Origin: Oscillospiraceae bacterium
GTDB lineage: Bacteria; Bacillota; Clostridia; Oscillospirales; Oscillospiraceae
DNA: 23,934 bases
Reading direction: 5' to 3'
NCBI GenBank assembly: GCA_031260745.1
Contig: JAISKY010000189.1
Location: 1-23,934, forward strand
The first letter of the stretch is position 1. The number at the start of each line of letters is the position of its first letter. The notes beneath the pieces were generated by a model, which saw only the letters and a program-made list of their open reading frames with translations, did no database searches and had not been told where the DNA came from. Below are positions 1-7,038 of this stretch, piece after piece. The translations under genes and the position numbers were made by a program.

Positions 1-884
1 CCCAATCCGAACATCAGCGGTACGGTTCCCAAGCTGAACAGCAACATCGACAACGCGCCAGCGAACGCGCTCCCCGTAGACAGCGCGTAAATCTGCATCG
101 CCTGTAATGGTCCGCACGGCATTAGTCCGTTTAGCAGACCTACGACTAACGGACGCTTAGAGTTTGATTTTTCCCTGTCAATCCTACGGGCGAAAACTTT
201 CGGCATTCTCGGATTCAACTTGCGAAGCCACGGGAATATTCCGAGCATATTGATTCCCATTATTACCATAAACACGCCTCCGATTAGCTTGAGCGCGCCT
301 TGAAACGCGGTTGAGAACGTAATCACCGAGCCTAGCGCTCCGACGACAAATCCGACCGCGGTGTAAGAGATTACGCGTCCGACATTATAAAGCGCCGTCG
401 GTACAAGTACCGCCGCGCCGCCGTTTTCCCCGCCGTCGGGAATACACTGTGATAGGTTAATACCTCCGCACATCGCGACGCAATGCGCCGAGGTTAACAA
501 CCCGATAACGAACAGCATACCGTAGCCCATACTCGCGTCGGCTAACTGTCCGGGAACAAGCAAATTCAAAATACCGAACTGCTGAAGCGCTAAAAACAGA
601 ACAACGATAATAACCAGAATACCAACGGCGCGGCTCGCGCTCGGAACGGGAAGTTCGGCGCCGGTTAAAACTTTGTAGTCCAGTTTTTCAATGACGGCGG
701 TGATACTTTCGAGCGAAACCACATCAGGATTATAGGTAACGACCGCGTTTCCCGCACTGTAGCTGACCTCCGCTTTTAGGACGCCGGAGGTTTTACGAAG
801 TTTCTTCTCAATCTTATTCTGGCAGTTAACGCAAGTCATACCGCCGATACGCAACTTCCTGGTTCTCAGTCCGGATTCTTCCAT
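1..884 (-). CDS. HMA domain plus TauE/SafE-type (UreH-like) membrane protein, partial
   Basis: The gene starts at ATG 884, behind an AAAGGAG site, and is cut by the left window edge after about 294 codons, so the C-terminus is missing. Residues 1-75 form a heavy-metal-associated domain with the GMTCVNC metal-binding loop (C18, C21). A membrane region follows from about residue 86, with the paired signatures SAHCVAMCGG (about 132-141) and NGLMPCGPLQ (about 252-261). These are typical of the sulfite exporter TauE/SafE-like family that includes cytochrome-biogenesis and metal-handling DsbD/CcdA-like proteins. In Firmicutes this HMA-TauE fusion usually goes with copper handling. The substrate here is inferred; the Cys pairs could bind Cu(I) or act in redox. 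It lies downstream of the aminotransferase in the same direction but has about 100 bp of its own upstream DNA. Confidence 0.85.
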   Translation of the reverse strand, partial: MEESGLRTRKLRIGGMTCVNCQNKIEKKLRKTSGVLKAEVSYSAGNAVVTYNPDVVSLESITAVIEKLDYKVLTGAELPVPSASRAVGILVIIVVLFLALQQFGILNLLVPGQLADASMGYGMLFVIGLLTSAHCVAMCGGINLSQCIPDGGENGGAAVLVPTALYNVGRVISYTAVGFVVGALGSVITFSTAFQGALKLIGGVFMVIMGINMLGIFPWLRKLNPRMPKVFARRIDREKSNSKRPLVVGLLNGLMPCGPLQAMQIYALSTGSAFAGALSMLLFSLGTVPLMFGL

Positions 885-905
885 ATAGCGGTTCTCCTTT
901 AGGTT

Positions 906-921
906 CTGATACATCAGTATA
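906..921 (-). promoter_or_regulatory. Possible promoter -10 and operator of the HMA/TauE gene
   Basis: On the minus strand a TATACT box (921 to 916) overlaps the inverted repeat CTGAT-gt-ATCAG (917 to 906). This is about 20 bp upstream of the AAAGGAG site of the HMA gene. No good -35 is seen at 17 bp, so if this is a promoter it may need an activator. The palindrome is a candidate binding site for a regulator I cannot name; it does not match the TACAnnTGTA core of CopY sites. Confidence 0.3.
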
Positions 922-987
922 GCGGTCCGATATTAAGAATTTGCATATATTTAGTGAATATTTTGAAAACTTACAACGGATTCAGGG

Positions 988-2148
988 TCATTTTTTCATT
1001 TTCGCTCTAATATCGCTAAGGCGCTCCAAAGCGGCTGACAAGGTTTCGTCGCTTTTGGCGAAATGCAAACGGATTAGGTGATTCACAGGTTCGCGGAAGA
1101 AGCTTGAACCGGGTACGGCTCCGACACCGACGATTTCCGCTAAGCGTTCGCAAAACTCAACGTCGCTTGTATAGCCGAACTCGCTAACGTCAAGCATAAC
1201 GTAGTACGCGCCCTGAGGCTCAGTTAACGGCAGTCCTACGGAGCGCAGACCGTTAATGAACAGGTCGCGCTTCGCCGTATACTTAGCAAGCAGTCCGGAG
1301 TAATAATCTTCGCCGAATTTCAGTCCGGCTACCGCCGCTTCCTGCAACGGCGCGGCGGCTCCGACGGTCAGGAAGTCGTGAACTTTTTTAGCAACCTCGG
1401 TTATGTTCGGCGGAGCGATAATATACCCCAACCGCCACCCCGTTACGGAGTACGTTTTGGACAGCGAACTGCACGATATTGTGCGCTCCCGCATTCCGGG
1501 CAAACCCGCGATATACGTGTGAACGTGCGGAGCGTACACTATATGCTCGTAGACCTCGTCGGTGATTACGTACGCGTCGTATTTTTTCGCCAGCCCTGCG
1601 ATAATCTCCAATTCCGCGCGGGTAAATACCTTTCCGCTCGGATTGGACGGATTACACAGTATCAGAGCTTTTACATTCTGCTTGAAAGCGTCCTCCAGTT
1701 CGTTAGCGTCAAAGCCAAATTCGGGCGGTTTAAGCGGGACATAAATCGGCTCCGCGCCGGACAGGATAGTGTCCGCGCCGTAATTCTCGTAAAACGGCGA
1801 GAACACAATCACCTTGTCGCCCGGATTAGTTACGGTCATCATAGCGCACATCATCGCTTCGGTACTTCCGCAAGTCACGACGATTTCGCTGTCAGGGTCA
1901 ATCGCGAAACCCATAAGGAGCGACTGTTTTTCCGCTAACGCCTCGCGAAAATTCTGAGCGCCCCAGGTTATGCTGTACTGGTGCGGCAGATTAGCCGAAT
2001 CGGACAGCGCGGTAAGCAACTCCCGCGGAGGTTCCCAGTCGGGGAAACCCTGCGACAGATTAATCGCGCCGTATTTTTGTGATATTCGCGTCATTCGCCG
2101 GATTACCGAATCGGTAAATCCGGCGGTACGCGCGCTAAGAGATTTCAT
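988..2148 (-). CDS. Class I/II PLP-dependent aminotransferase
   Basis: A 386-residue fold-type I aminotransferase, the usual length for the family. Visible landmarks are LSQGFPDWEPP near the N-terminus (31-41), CNPSNPSGK (165-173), the PLP-contacting aspartate in TDEVY (D197), the Schiff-base lysine in SSLSKTYSVTGWRLGY (K231), and a C-terminal arginine in HLIRLHFA. It would convert an amino acid to its 2-oxoacid in the cytoplasm. Its ATG overlaps the stop of the CoA ligase gene (ATGA), so it is the last gene of the transporter-oxidoreductase-ligase operon. In that setting it probably supplies the 2-oxoacid oxidised by the ferredoxin-dependent enzyme, but the amino acid (aromatic, branched-chain, Ala, Asp or other) cannot be told from the motifs. 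The aspartate/kynurenine-type subgroup is a family-level guess. Confidence 0.93.
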   Translation of the reverse strand: MKSLSARTAGFTDSVIRRMTRISQKYGAINLSQGFPDWEPPRELLTALSDSANLPHQYSITWGAQNFREALAEKQSLLMGFAIDPDSEIVVTCGSTEAMMCAMMTVTNPGDKVIVFSPFYENYGADTILSGAEPIYVPLKPPEFGFDANELEDAFKQNVKALILCNPSNPSGKVFTRAELEIIAGLAKKYDAYVITDEVYEHIVYAPHVHTYIAGLPGMRERTISCSSLSKTYSVTGWRLGYIIAPPNITEVAKKVHDFLTVGAAAPLQEAAVAGLKFGEDYYSGLLAKYTAKRDLFINGLRSVGLPLTEPQGAYYVMLDVSEFGYTSDVEFCERLAEIVGVGAVPGSSFFREPVNHLIRLHFAKSDETLSAALERLSDIRAKMKK

Positions 2149-3485
2149 ATATTGTAGTCCAGATTCCTCTCGTCGATTATACGCTTCGCTTTATGAGTGG
2201 AACGCTCCAAAGTGCCGTCGGGAAGTACGATTACGTCCGTAGGCTTAACGCCGCAGCGAGCTTTAAGCGCGTCGCTGACTTTACGCGCTACTCCGTCGTC
2301 GGACAGCTGTTCTACGTTCGCGTTTTCGACAGTGACCTCGTATTTGCAGGTGAAATCCTTTTCATAGATACGTACGGTATATTCGCCCGTGACTTCCTCA
2401 AGACCGCGTATGACGTACTCAATGTCGCTGGGATAGACGTTTACCGCGCTGACGATAAACATATCGTCCTTACGTCCGTCAACGTGTATACGTCCGTGAG
2501 TACGTCCGCATTTACACGGAGAAGTGTCAAACCAACCGATGTCGCCCGTGCGGAAACGAATCATCGGACGCGCTCTTTTGCGGAGCGTCGTGTAGACAAG
2601 TTCGCCGCGTTCGCCGGGTTTCAGGACTTCACCCGTCTGCAAGTCAATAGTTTCGACCAGAATATGGTCCTCGGCGATGTGCAGACCGTCGTGAACTTCG
2701 CACTGAGCGGCGCAAGCTCCGAATATGTCAGACAGTCCGTAGAAGTCGAACAATTCCGCGCCCCAAAGATTCTCAATCGCCTTACGGGTCGCGCCGATTG
2801 AGCCGCCCATCTCGCCCGCGACGAAGATTTTGTTAATCGCCAAATCTTTTTTAGGGTCAACGCCGCTTTTGCGGCACGTTTCGCCTAAATACCACGCGTA
2901 ACTCGGACTTGTCCAAATGCAAGTCGGCTTATAGGTCTGAAGTATGAAAATCAGACGCTCGGAGGGCAGAGTGCCGCCCCAAATGCACAACGCTCCGAGG
3001 TTCTGCGCTCCGATTACGTCGGGACCGCCGACGTACAGCGAGAAGTTAAGCGCGTGGATATATCGGTCGTTAGGACGCATTCCCGCCTGCCAGAACCAAC
3101 GCGATTCCACGTCCTGCCACTCGTCGAAATCCTGTTGCGTGAACGGACTCATCGTAGGTACTCCGGTCGAACCGCTTGACGTGGATATGAAAACCACATC
3201 TTCCTCCGGCGCTCCGGCGAGTTCGCCTAAAAACGAACCTACGCCCTGAGTATCGCGCTGGGTAAGTTTATTGATGAACGGAAATTTTTGCAAATCCGCA
3301 AGCGACTTAACATCGTTCGGATTTAGTCCGGCTTCGTCCCACGTGCGTTTGTAATACGGAGCGTTCGCGTAGGCGAACGCGAGTTCCTCCCGCAAACTTT
3401 TAAGCTGCAAAGCCTCCAGTTCCGGTCGGGGGAGCGTTTCAAGCTCCTCTTTCCAATACTTGCCTGTCGGTGTATACCTAGCCAT
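2145..3485 (-). CDS. PaaK-type acyl/aryl-CoA ligase (AMP-forming)
   Basis: An adenylate-forming enzyme of the phenylacetate-CoA ligase type. I chose ATG 3485 (446 residues) rather than an in-frame start at 3617. The family-like sequence begins here (MARYTPTGKYW), a GGAGG site precedes it, and the upstream 44 codons lie inside the beta-subunit gene. Visible are the phosphate-binding loop STSSGSTGVPT (101-111), the A5-like YGLSDIFG (249-256, with Asp where Glu is usual), RFRTGD (310-315), a CKCGR pair, and GRKDDMFIVSAVNVYPSDIE, the typical PaaK C-terminal hinge. It joins an acid to CoA through an acyl-AMP, or may run in reverse. It overlaps the beta gene by 8 nt and the aminotransferase by 4 nt. 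The substrate is unproven; an aromatic or branched-chain acid would suit the operon. Confidence 0.9.
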   Translation of the reverse strand: MARYTPTGKYWKEELETLPRPELEALQLKSLREELAFAYANAPYYKRTWDEAGLNPNDVKSLADLQKFPFINKLTQRDTQGVGSFLGELAGAPEEDVVFISTSSGSTGVPTMSPFTQQDFDEWQDVESRWFWQAGMRPNDRYIHALNFSLYVGGPDVIGAQNLGALCIWGGTLPSERLIFILQTYKPTCIWTSPSYAWYLGETCRKSGVDPKKDLAINKIFVAGEMGGSIGATRKAIENLWGAELFDFYGLSDIFGACAAQCEVHDGLHIAEDHILVETIDLQTGEVLKPGERGELVYTTLRKRARPMIRFRTGDIGWFDTSPCKCGRTHGRIHVDGRKDDMFIVSAVNVYPSDIEYVIRGLEEVTGEYTVRIYEKDFTCKYEVTVENANVEQLSDDGVARKVSDALKARCGVKPTDVIVLPDGTLERSTHKAKRIIDERNLDYNI

Positions 3486-4296
3486 TTTGTGTTTTCCTCC
3501 CGGTATTTCTGAATCTGCCCTGTCGGGCGTAATATTCCTCAACCCTGTCGGGGTTTTTAGGTTCAATGTTTGTAGTCCAAATTCCGTTTTCGTATTCTTT
3601 GAGTTCCCATACGCCAACGTCTACGGCTTCTCTGGCGATTTCGACGGTTTCATCTGTCGCGATTCCCCAACCCGTAGGACAGGGAGCTAAAACGTGGATA
3701 TACTTCGTACCTTTAATCGACGCGGCTTTTTCCACTTTACGGATATAGTCGTCGATGTAGCCGACGCTCGCGGTTGCGGCGTAAGGGATACCGTGAGCGT
3801 CGATAATCGCCGACATATCCTTTTTGCGCGAGCGGCTGCCGCCCGGCGTAGTGGTAGTTCTCGCTCCCAACGGCGTAAGTCCGCTCTTTTGAATACCCGT
3901 GTTCATATACGCTTCATTATCATAGCAAATGTAAATAATATTGTCGTTGCGGTCAATCGCGCCCGAAAGCGCCTGTAAACCTATGTCGGCAGTGCCGCCG
4001 TCGCCCGCGAATCCCACGATATGGTAATCTGTTTCACCGCGCCGCCTAAGTCCGGCTTCCAAGCCCGTCATTACGCTTGCGGTAGCGGCAAACGGCGAGA
4101 TAAACGCGTTATTGGTAAACGCCAGTTGCGGAAAGTTAAAGCCTACCGCGCTCATACAACCCGCCGGAAGCGTCGCTACGGCGCGTTCTCCCAATACTTT
4201 CAGCGCGATTCTTACCGCAAGCGAACCTCCGCAGCCCGCGCAAGCCTTGTGTCCGAAAAAGAACTCGCGAGCGTCAAGTTTATCGGCTACAGCCAT
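3478..4296 (-). CDS. porB: 2-oxoacid (pyruvate-type):ferredoxin oxidoreductase, beta subunit
   Basis: The 272-residue thiamine-pyrophosphate-binding subunit. It shows ACAGCGG (C19, C22) near the N-terminus, GCM (C47) and APCPTGW (C206), the cysteine pattern that ligates a [4Fe-4S] cluster in PorB proteins. The TPP motif is GDGGTADIG (98-106) followed by YDNEAYMNTG (125-134). With the alpha, gamma and delta subunits it would decarboxylate a 2-oxoacid to an acyl-CoA and pass electrons to ferredoxin. The start at 4296 is preceded by GAGGAGGGG within the alpha gene and overlaps it by 10 nt. The sequence looks closest to the pyruvate class, but substrate class cannot be settled by eye, and the CoA ligase and aminotransferase next door suggest an amino-acid-derived 2-oxoacid. 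Confidence 0.93.
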   Translation of the reverse strand: MAVADKLDAREFFFGHKACAGCGGSLAVRIALKVLGERAVATLPAGCMSAVGFNFPQLAFTNNAFISPFAATASVMTGLEAGLRRRGETDYHIVGFAGDGGTADIGLQALSGAIDRNDNIIYICYDNEAYMNTGIQKSGLTPLGARTTTTPGGSRSRKKDMSAIIDAHGIPYAATASVGYIDDYIRKVEKAASIKGTKYIHVLAPCPTGWGIATDETVEIAREAVDVGVWELKEYENGIWTTNIEPKNPDRVEEYYARQGRFRNTGRKTQNG

Positions 4297-5402
4297 TTCA
4301 ACCCCTCCTCTCCGTCGCGTAACGCGGCGAATATTGAGCGGATATGCTCCGCGCTTATGTCCGCTCCGCCAAGTCCGCCGATTACGTTTAGTTTAGCCTG
4401 CGGTATGTGCGCGGCGATTACTCCGGTATGACCGACGGAAATATCTTTCTCCAGTACGGCGGCGGCTTTCGCGGTTCTCAACGCGCCGAGGATTTCAGCG
4501 TCAGGGAACGGACGAACATAACGCAACCGTAATACTCCGGCTTTTACTCCGCTTTCGCGTAAACTGTCCGCAACCTCGCGGCACAGTCCGCTGATTGAGC
4601 CTAGCGTAATTAACACGTACTCCGCGTCGTCACAGCGGTACGCGTCAACAAGTCCGCCGTACTTACGCCTGAATATGCCCGCGAATCTGATTTCGGCTTC
4701 GGCGACCGCTTCGCGTACGTTTAGCATTGCTTCGTGCTGATTGCGTTTGAATCGGGCGTTCCACTCCGGTCCCGCGGAAAAACCAAAGTTCTGCGGAGTT
4801 TGAAAGTTAACGCGGTTAGCCGTTTCGTACTTAGGCAGAAAATCGTCCGCCTGAGATTGAGTCGGCACGTCGGCTACTTCGTAAGTGTGCGTAAGGTGAA
4901 ACCCGTCAAGGTTCACCATAAACGGCGTACTGATTTCAGGTAATTCCGCGATATAGTAGCTCATAAGCGCGAAGTCCAGCGCTTCCTGAGCGTTCTCCGC
5001 GTACGCCTGAATCCAACCGCTCGAAATCTGGCTAAGACTGTCGCTTTGGTCGCCGTAGATGTTCCACGGCAAAGCTATGCTGCGGTTCGCGTTCATCATA
5101 ACGATAGGGAATCGCCCTCCGGCGGCATACGGCAGACATTCCGCCATATACAGCAAACCCTGTGAGCTTGTCGCGGTAAATGTCCGAACTCCGGCGAGTG
5201 ACGCGCCCATAGCGCACGACAGCGCGGAGTGTTCGCTCTCAACGTGGATAAACTCCGCGTCAAGCGAACCGTCCTCGACAAACTCGGACAACCGTTCGAC
5301 AACGGTGGTCTGCGGAGTTATCGGATACGCGGAAATCACTTGCGGACGCGCTAATCGAGTACCTTCGGCAAACGCGTCGTTACCGCTTAAAAACTTACGC
5401 AT
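4287..5402 (-). CDS. porA: 2-oxoacid (pyruvate-type):ferredoxin oxidoreductase, alpha subunit
   Basis: A 371-residue alpha subunit starting at ATG 5402, with GAGGTGA six bases upstream. An in-frame GTG at 5411 has no better site and is rejected. Family landmarks are SAYPITPQTTVVERLSEF near the N-terminus, FIHVESEHSAL, ATSSQGLLYM, a Trp-containing PWNIYGDQSDSL segment, MVNLDGFHLTHTYE, and a C-terminal domain with AYRCDDAEYVLITLGS and LRYVRPFPD. These match the PorA class of four-subunit enzymes. The alpha subunit forms the catalytic cavity with beta and the CoA-binding part of the complex. It overlaps the delta gene by 8 nt and the beta gene by 10 nt. No residue loss that would suggest inactivity was seen. 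Confidence 0.93.
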   Translation of the reverse strand: MRKFLSGNDAFAEGTRLARPQVISAYPITPQTTVVERLSEFVEDGSLDAEFIHVESEHSALSCAMGASLAGVRTFTATSSQGLLYMAECLPYAAGGRFPIVMMNANRSIALPWNIYGDQSDSLSQISSGWIQAYAENAQEALDFALMSYYIAELPEISTPFMVNLDGFHLTHTYEVADVPTQSQADDFLPKYETANRVNFQTPQNFGFSAGPEWNARFKRNQHEAMLNVREAVAEAEIRFAGIFRRKYGGLVDAYRCDDAEYVLITLGSISGLCREVADSLRESGVKAGVLRLRYVRPFPDAEILGALRTAKAAAVLEKDISVGHTGVIAAHIPQAKLNVIGGLGGADISAEHIRSIFAALRDGEEGLKWL

Positions 5403-5682
5403 CGGCGTCACCTCGTTCCGGTATCATCGTAATCGCTCCGAGTCTGCACGCTTTAGCGCAGATTCCGCACCCCTTGCAAAAGTCGTAGTCAACGGCAATT
5501 TCCGGGGAAATTGTACCGTCGGGACAGTACAAATAGCACTGTTGACACTTAACGCACTTTCCGGCGTCAATAACAGGGCGTACGCTCCGCCAACCCGCGT
5601 TTTTGGTTACGAGATACCCCGCCTTGAACGCGGTTGAGTTCGGGATTTCAGCGGGATTCGGGTATAGTCGCTCTGATTGCAT
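5395..5682 (-). CDS. porD: 2-oxoacid:ferredoxin oxidoreductase, delta (ferredoxin-type) subunit
   Basis: A 95-residue 2x[4Fe-4S] ferredoxin subunit. After an N-terminal stretch containing GWRSVRPVID, typical of PorD, come two cysteine clusters: CVKCQQCYLYC (C43, C46, C49, C53) and CKGCGICAKAC (C69, C72, C75, C79). It relays electrons from the beta-subunit cluster to soluble ferredoxin. The ATG at 5682 has a GGGAG site and lies inside the gamma gene, overlapping it by 35 nt. The start is kept because residues before the first cysteine are conserved in the family. Confidence 0.93.
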   Translation of the reverse strand: MQSERLYPNPAEIPNSTAFKAGYLVTKNAGWRSVRPVIDAGKCVKCQQCYLYCPDGTISPEIAVDYDFCKGCGICAKACRLGAITMIPERGDADA

Positions 5683-6109
5683 TTTTATTTCTCTCCCATA
5701 GGCGTTCCGGCATTACGGTTTCAATCGCGCCGTCTAGCAGTTCCGGAGTAACGCCGAGTTTAGCCGCGAGTTGTCCGAGCATAATCGTATTAACTGTCGG
5801 AAGTTTTAACCGCTCCGCAAGCGCGTAGATTTCGCGGGTCGCGACAAGCACCGTTCCGGCGCCGAAATCGCCGTCGTACAAAGTATCGTCCAATATTACG
5901 GTAAAATCGGCGTTTTTAACTTCACTGCGGCTTACAATCGGCTTCGTATCAAGTTTAGTGAACGCCCTCATCGGCGCTCCTCGCCGTTCGGGTCCGAAAC
6001 TCGGAAACGCGAGCGCGTAATTGCCCGACAAGGCATACGCCGCGCCCAGCAGACGCGCCGCCGTGAACGCTCCTTGACCTCCGCGTCCGTACCATAATAC
6101 CTGTGTCAT
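5648..6109 (-). CDS. porC: 2-oxoacid:ferredoxin oxidoreductase, gamma subunit (short form)
   Basis: The gamma subunit, with WYGRGGQGAFTAARLLG at the N-terminus and AFPSFGPERRGAPMRAF, both hallmarks of PorC/PorG. The start is ATG 6109: AGGTGG lies at good spacing and the ATG overlaps the permease stop (ATGA). An in-frame GTG at 6118 lacks a site. At 153 residues it is shorter than the 180-190 I expect for this family. The shortening is in the middle: after VILDDTLYDGDFG the chain passes quickly to PTVNTIMLGQLAAKLGVTPE, so part of the second half of the fold is reduced. No frameshift is evident, and both ends are conserved. Confidence 0.9.
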   Translation of the reverse strand: MTQVLWYGRGGQGAFTAARLLGAAYALSGNYALAFPSFGPERRGAPMRAFTKLDTKPIVSRSEVKNADFTVILDDTLYDGDFGAGTVLVATREIYALAERLKLPTVNTIMLGQLAAKLGVTPELLDGAIETVMPERLWERNKNAIRATIPESR

Positions 6110-7038
6110 ACTTTCCACCTCAACAGCCGTTTTTGCAGTTTATTGAACAGCGCGAACACCGCGCTTATTACCACTCCGATTAGCAATACGCCGACGATTG
6201 TCCGCGTATAGTTTCCGAGGTCGGAGTAATTCTTAACGTAATAGCCCATACCGCTCCTCGCGCCTATCATTTCGGCGGAGGTCAGCAGTATAAACGATAC
6301 GCTCAAGCCCTGGTTACACCCCGTGAAGATTTGCGGCAACGCTCCGGGTAACACTACGGTGAATAATATCCGCAGTTTGCCGGAGCCGAATACTTGCGCC
6401 GCGTCGATATACTTGCGCTCCGTGTACAGTACGCCCGCGATTGTTCCCGCGAACACGGGCCAAAACGTCGCGAGGAATATCACCATTACGCTGACGCTCC
6501 GAAATGTGGGTAACAGCGCGATTCCGTACGGAATATACACTACCGGAGGAATCGACGCCAAAAACTTTGATATGTACGTAGCCGCGTTTCCGGCTCTGAC
6601 GCTGTAACCGAACAGCAGTCCCAACGGAACGGCAAATATAATCCCGAGCAGATAGCCGTTGACTATCAAAGCCAGCGAACTTCCGACGTGTGTCAGAACC
6701 TGGTGCTTTTCGCCAAGCGTGTCCTCTATGAACTGCTTGAAAACTACGCCGGGCGGCGGGAACAACATTTCGCGCAGAATATTAAACTTCGCGGAGGCAA
6801 GCGTCCACGCAATCAGGACTATGTAAATAACGCTGATTATGTCCGCGAACACGTTCAGCTTTTGCCGCGACTTTGCCGTTGCGGACACAATTAACAGTAT
6901 CGCTTCCAACGCGCAGCCGAATACTATCGAATATACCACCGCGCTGTCCTTGCTAATCCTGTCCGGAAGGAACTGGATTAGCAGGAACAGCACGAACAAA
7001 GCGTTCGCGGTTTTTAGAAATCGTTGGCGGGCTGTCAT
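6106..7038 (-). CDS. ABC transporter permease, NitT/TauT (SsuC/TauC-like) family
   Basis: A 310-residue inner-membrane permease. The core (from about residue 85) has the binding-protein-dependent permease pattern, with an EAA-like loop YIDAAQVFGSGKLRILFTVVLP that would contact the ATPase, then several membrane spans. It is longer than the usual 250-270 because of an N-terminal extension with two or three additional hydrophobic segments. The start ATG overlaps the stop of the solute-binding protein gene (TAATG), so the two are translated together. No ATP-binding protein gene occurs in this window, so the ATPase must be encoded elsewhere or shared. The family takes up nitrate, taurine, sulfonates, thiamine precursors, aromatic acids and others; the substrate here is unknown. 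Confidence 0.9.
   Translation of the reverse strand: MTARQRFLKTANALFVLFLLIQFLPDRISKDSAVVYSIVFGCALEAILLIVSATAKSRQKLNVFADIISVIYIVLIAWTLASAKFNILREMLFPPPGVVFKQFIEDTLGEKHQVLTHVGSSLALIVNGYLLGIIFAVPLGLLFGYSVRAGNAATYISKFLASIPPVVYIPYGIALLPTFRSVSVMVIFLATFWPVFAGTIAGVLYTERKYIDAAQVFGSGKLRILFTVVLPGALPQIFTGCNQGLSVSFILLTSAEMIGARSGMGYYVKNYSDLGNYTRTIVGVLLIGVVISAVFALFNKLQKRLLRWKV

Noticed and set aside
2193..2801. A 202-codon plus-strand open frame opposite the CoA ligase gene
   Set aside because: It has no family features, while the opposite strand encodes a clear PaaK-type enzyme.
3486..3617. N-terminal 44-residue extension of the PaaK-type ligase
   Set aside because: It lies wholly within the beta-subunit gene in another frame, is not family-like, and the ATG at 3485 has the better ribosome site.
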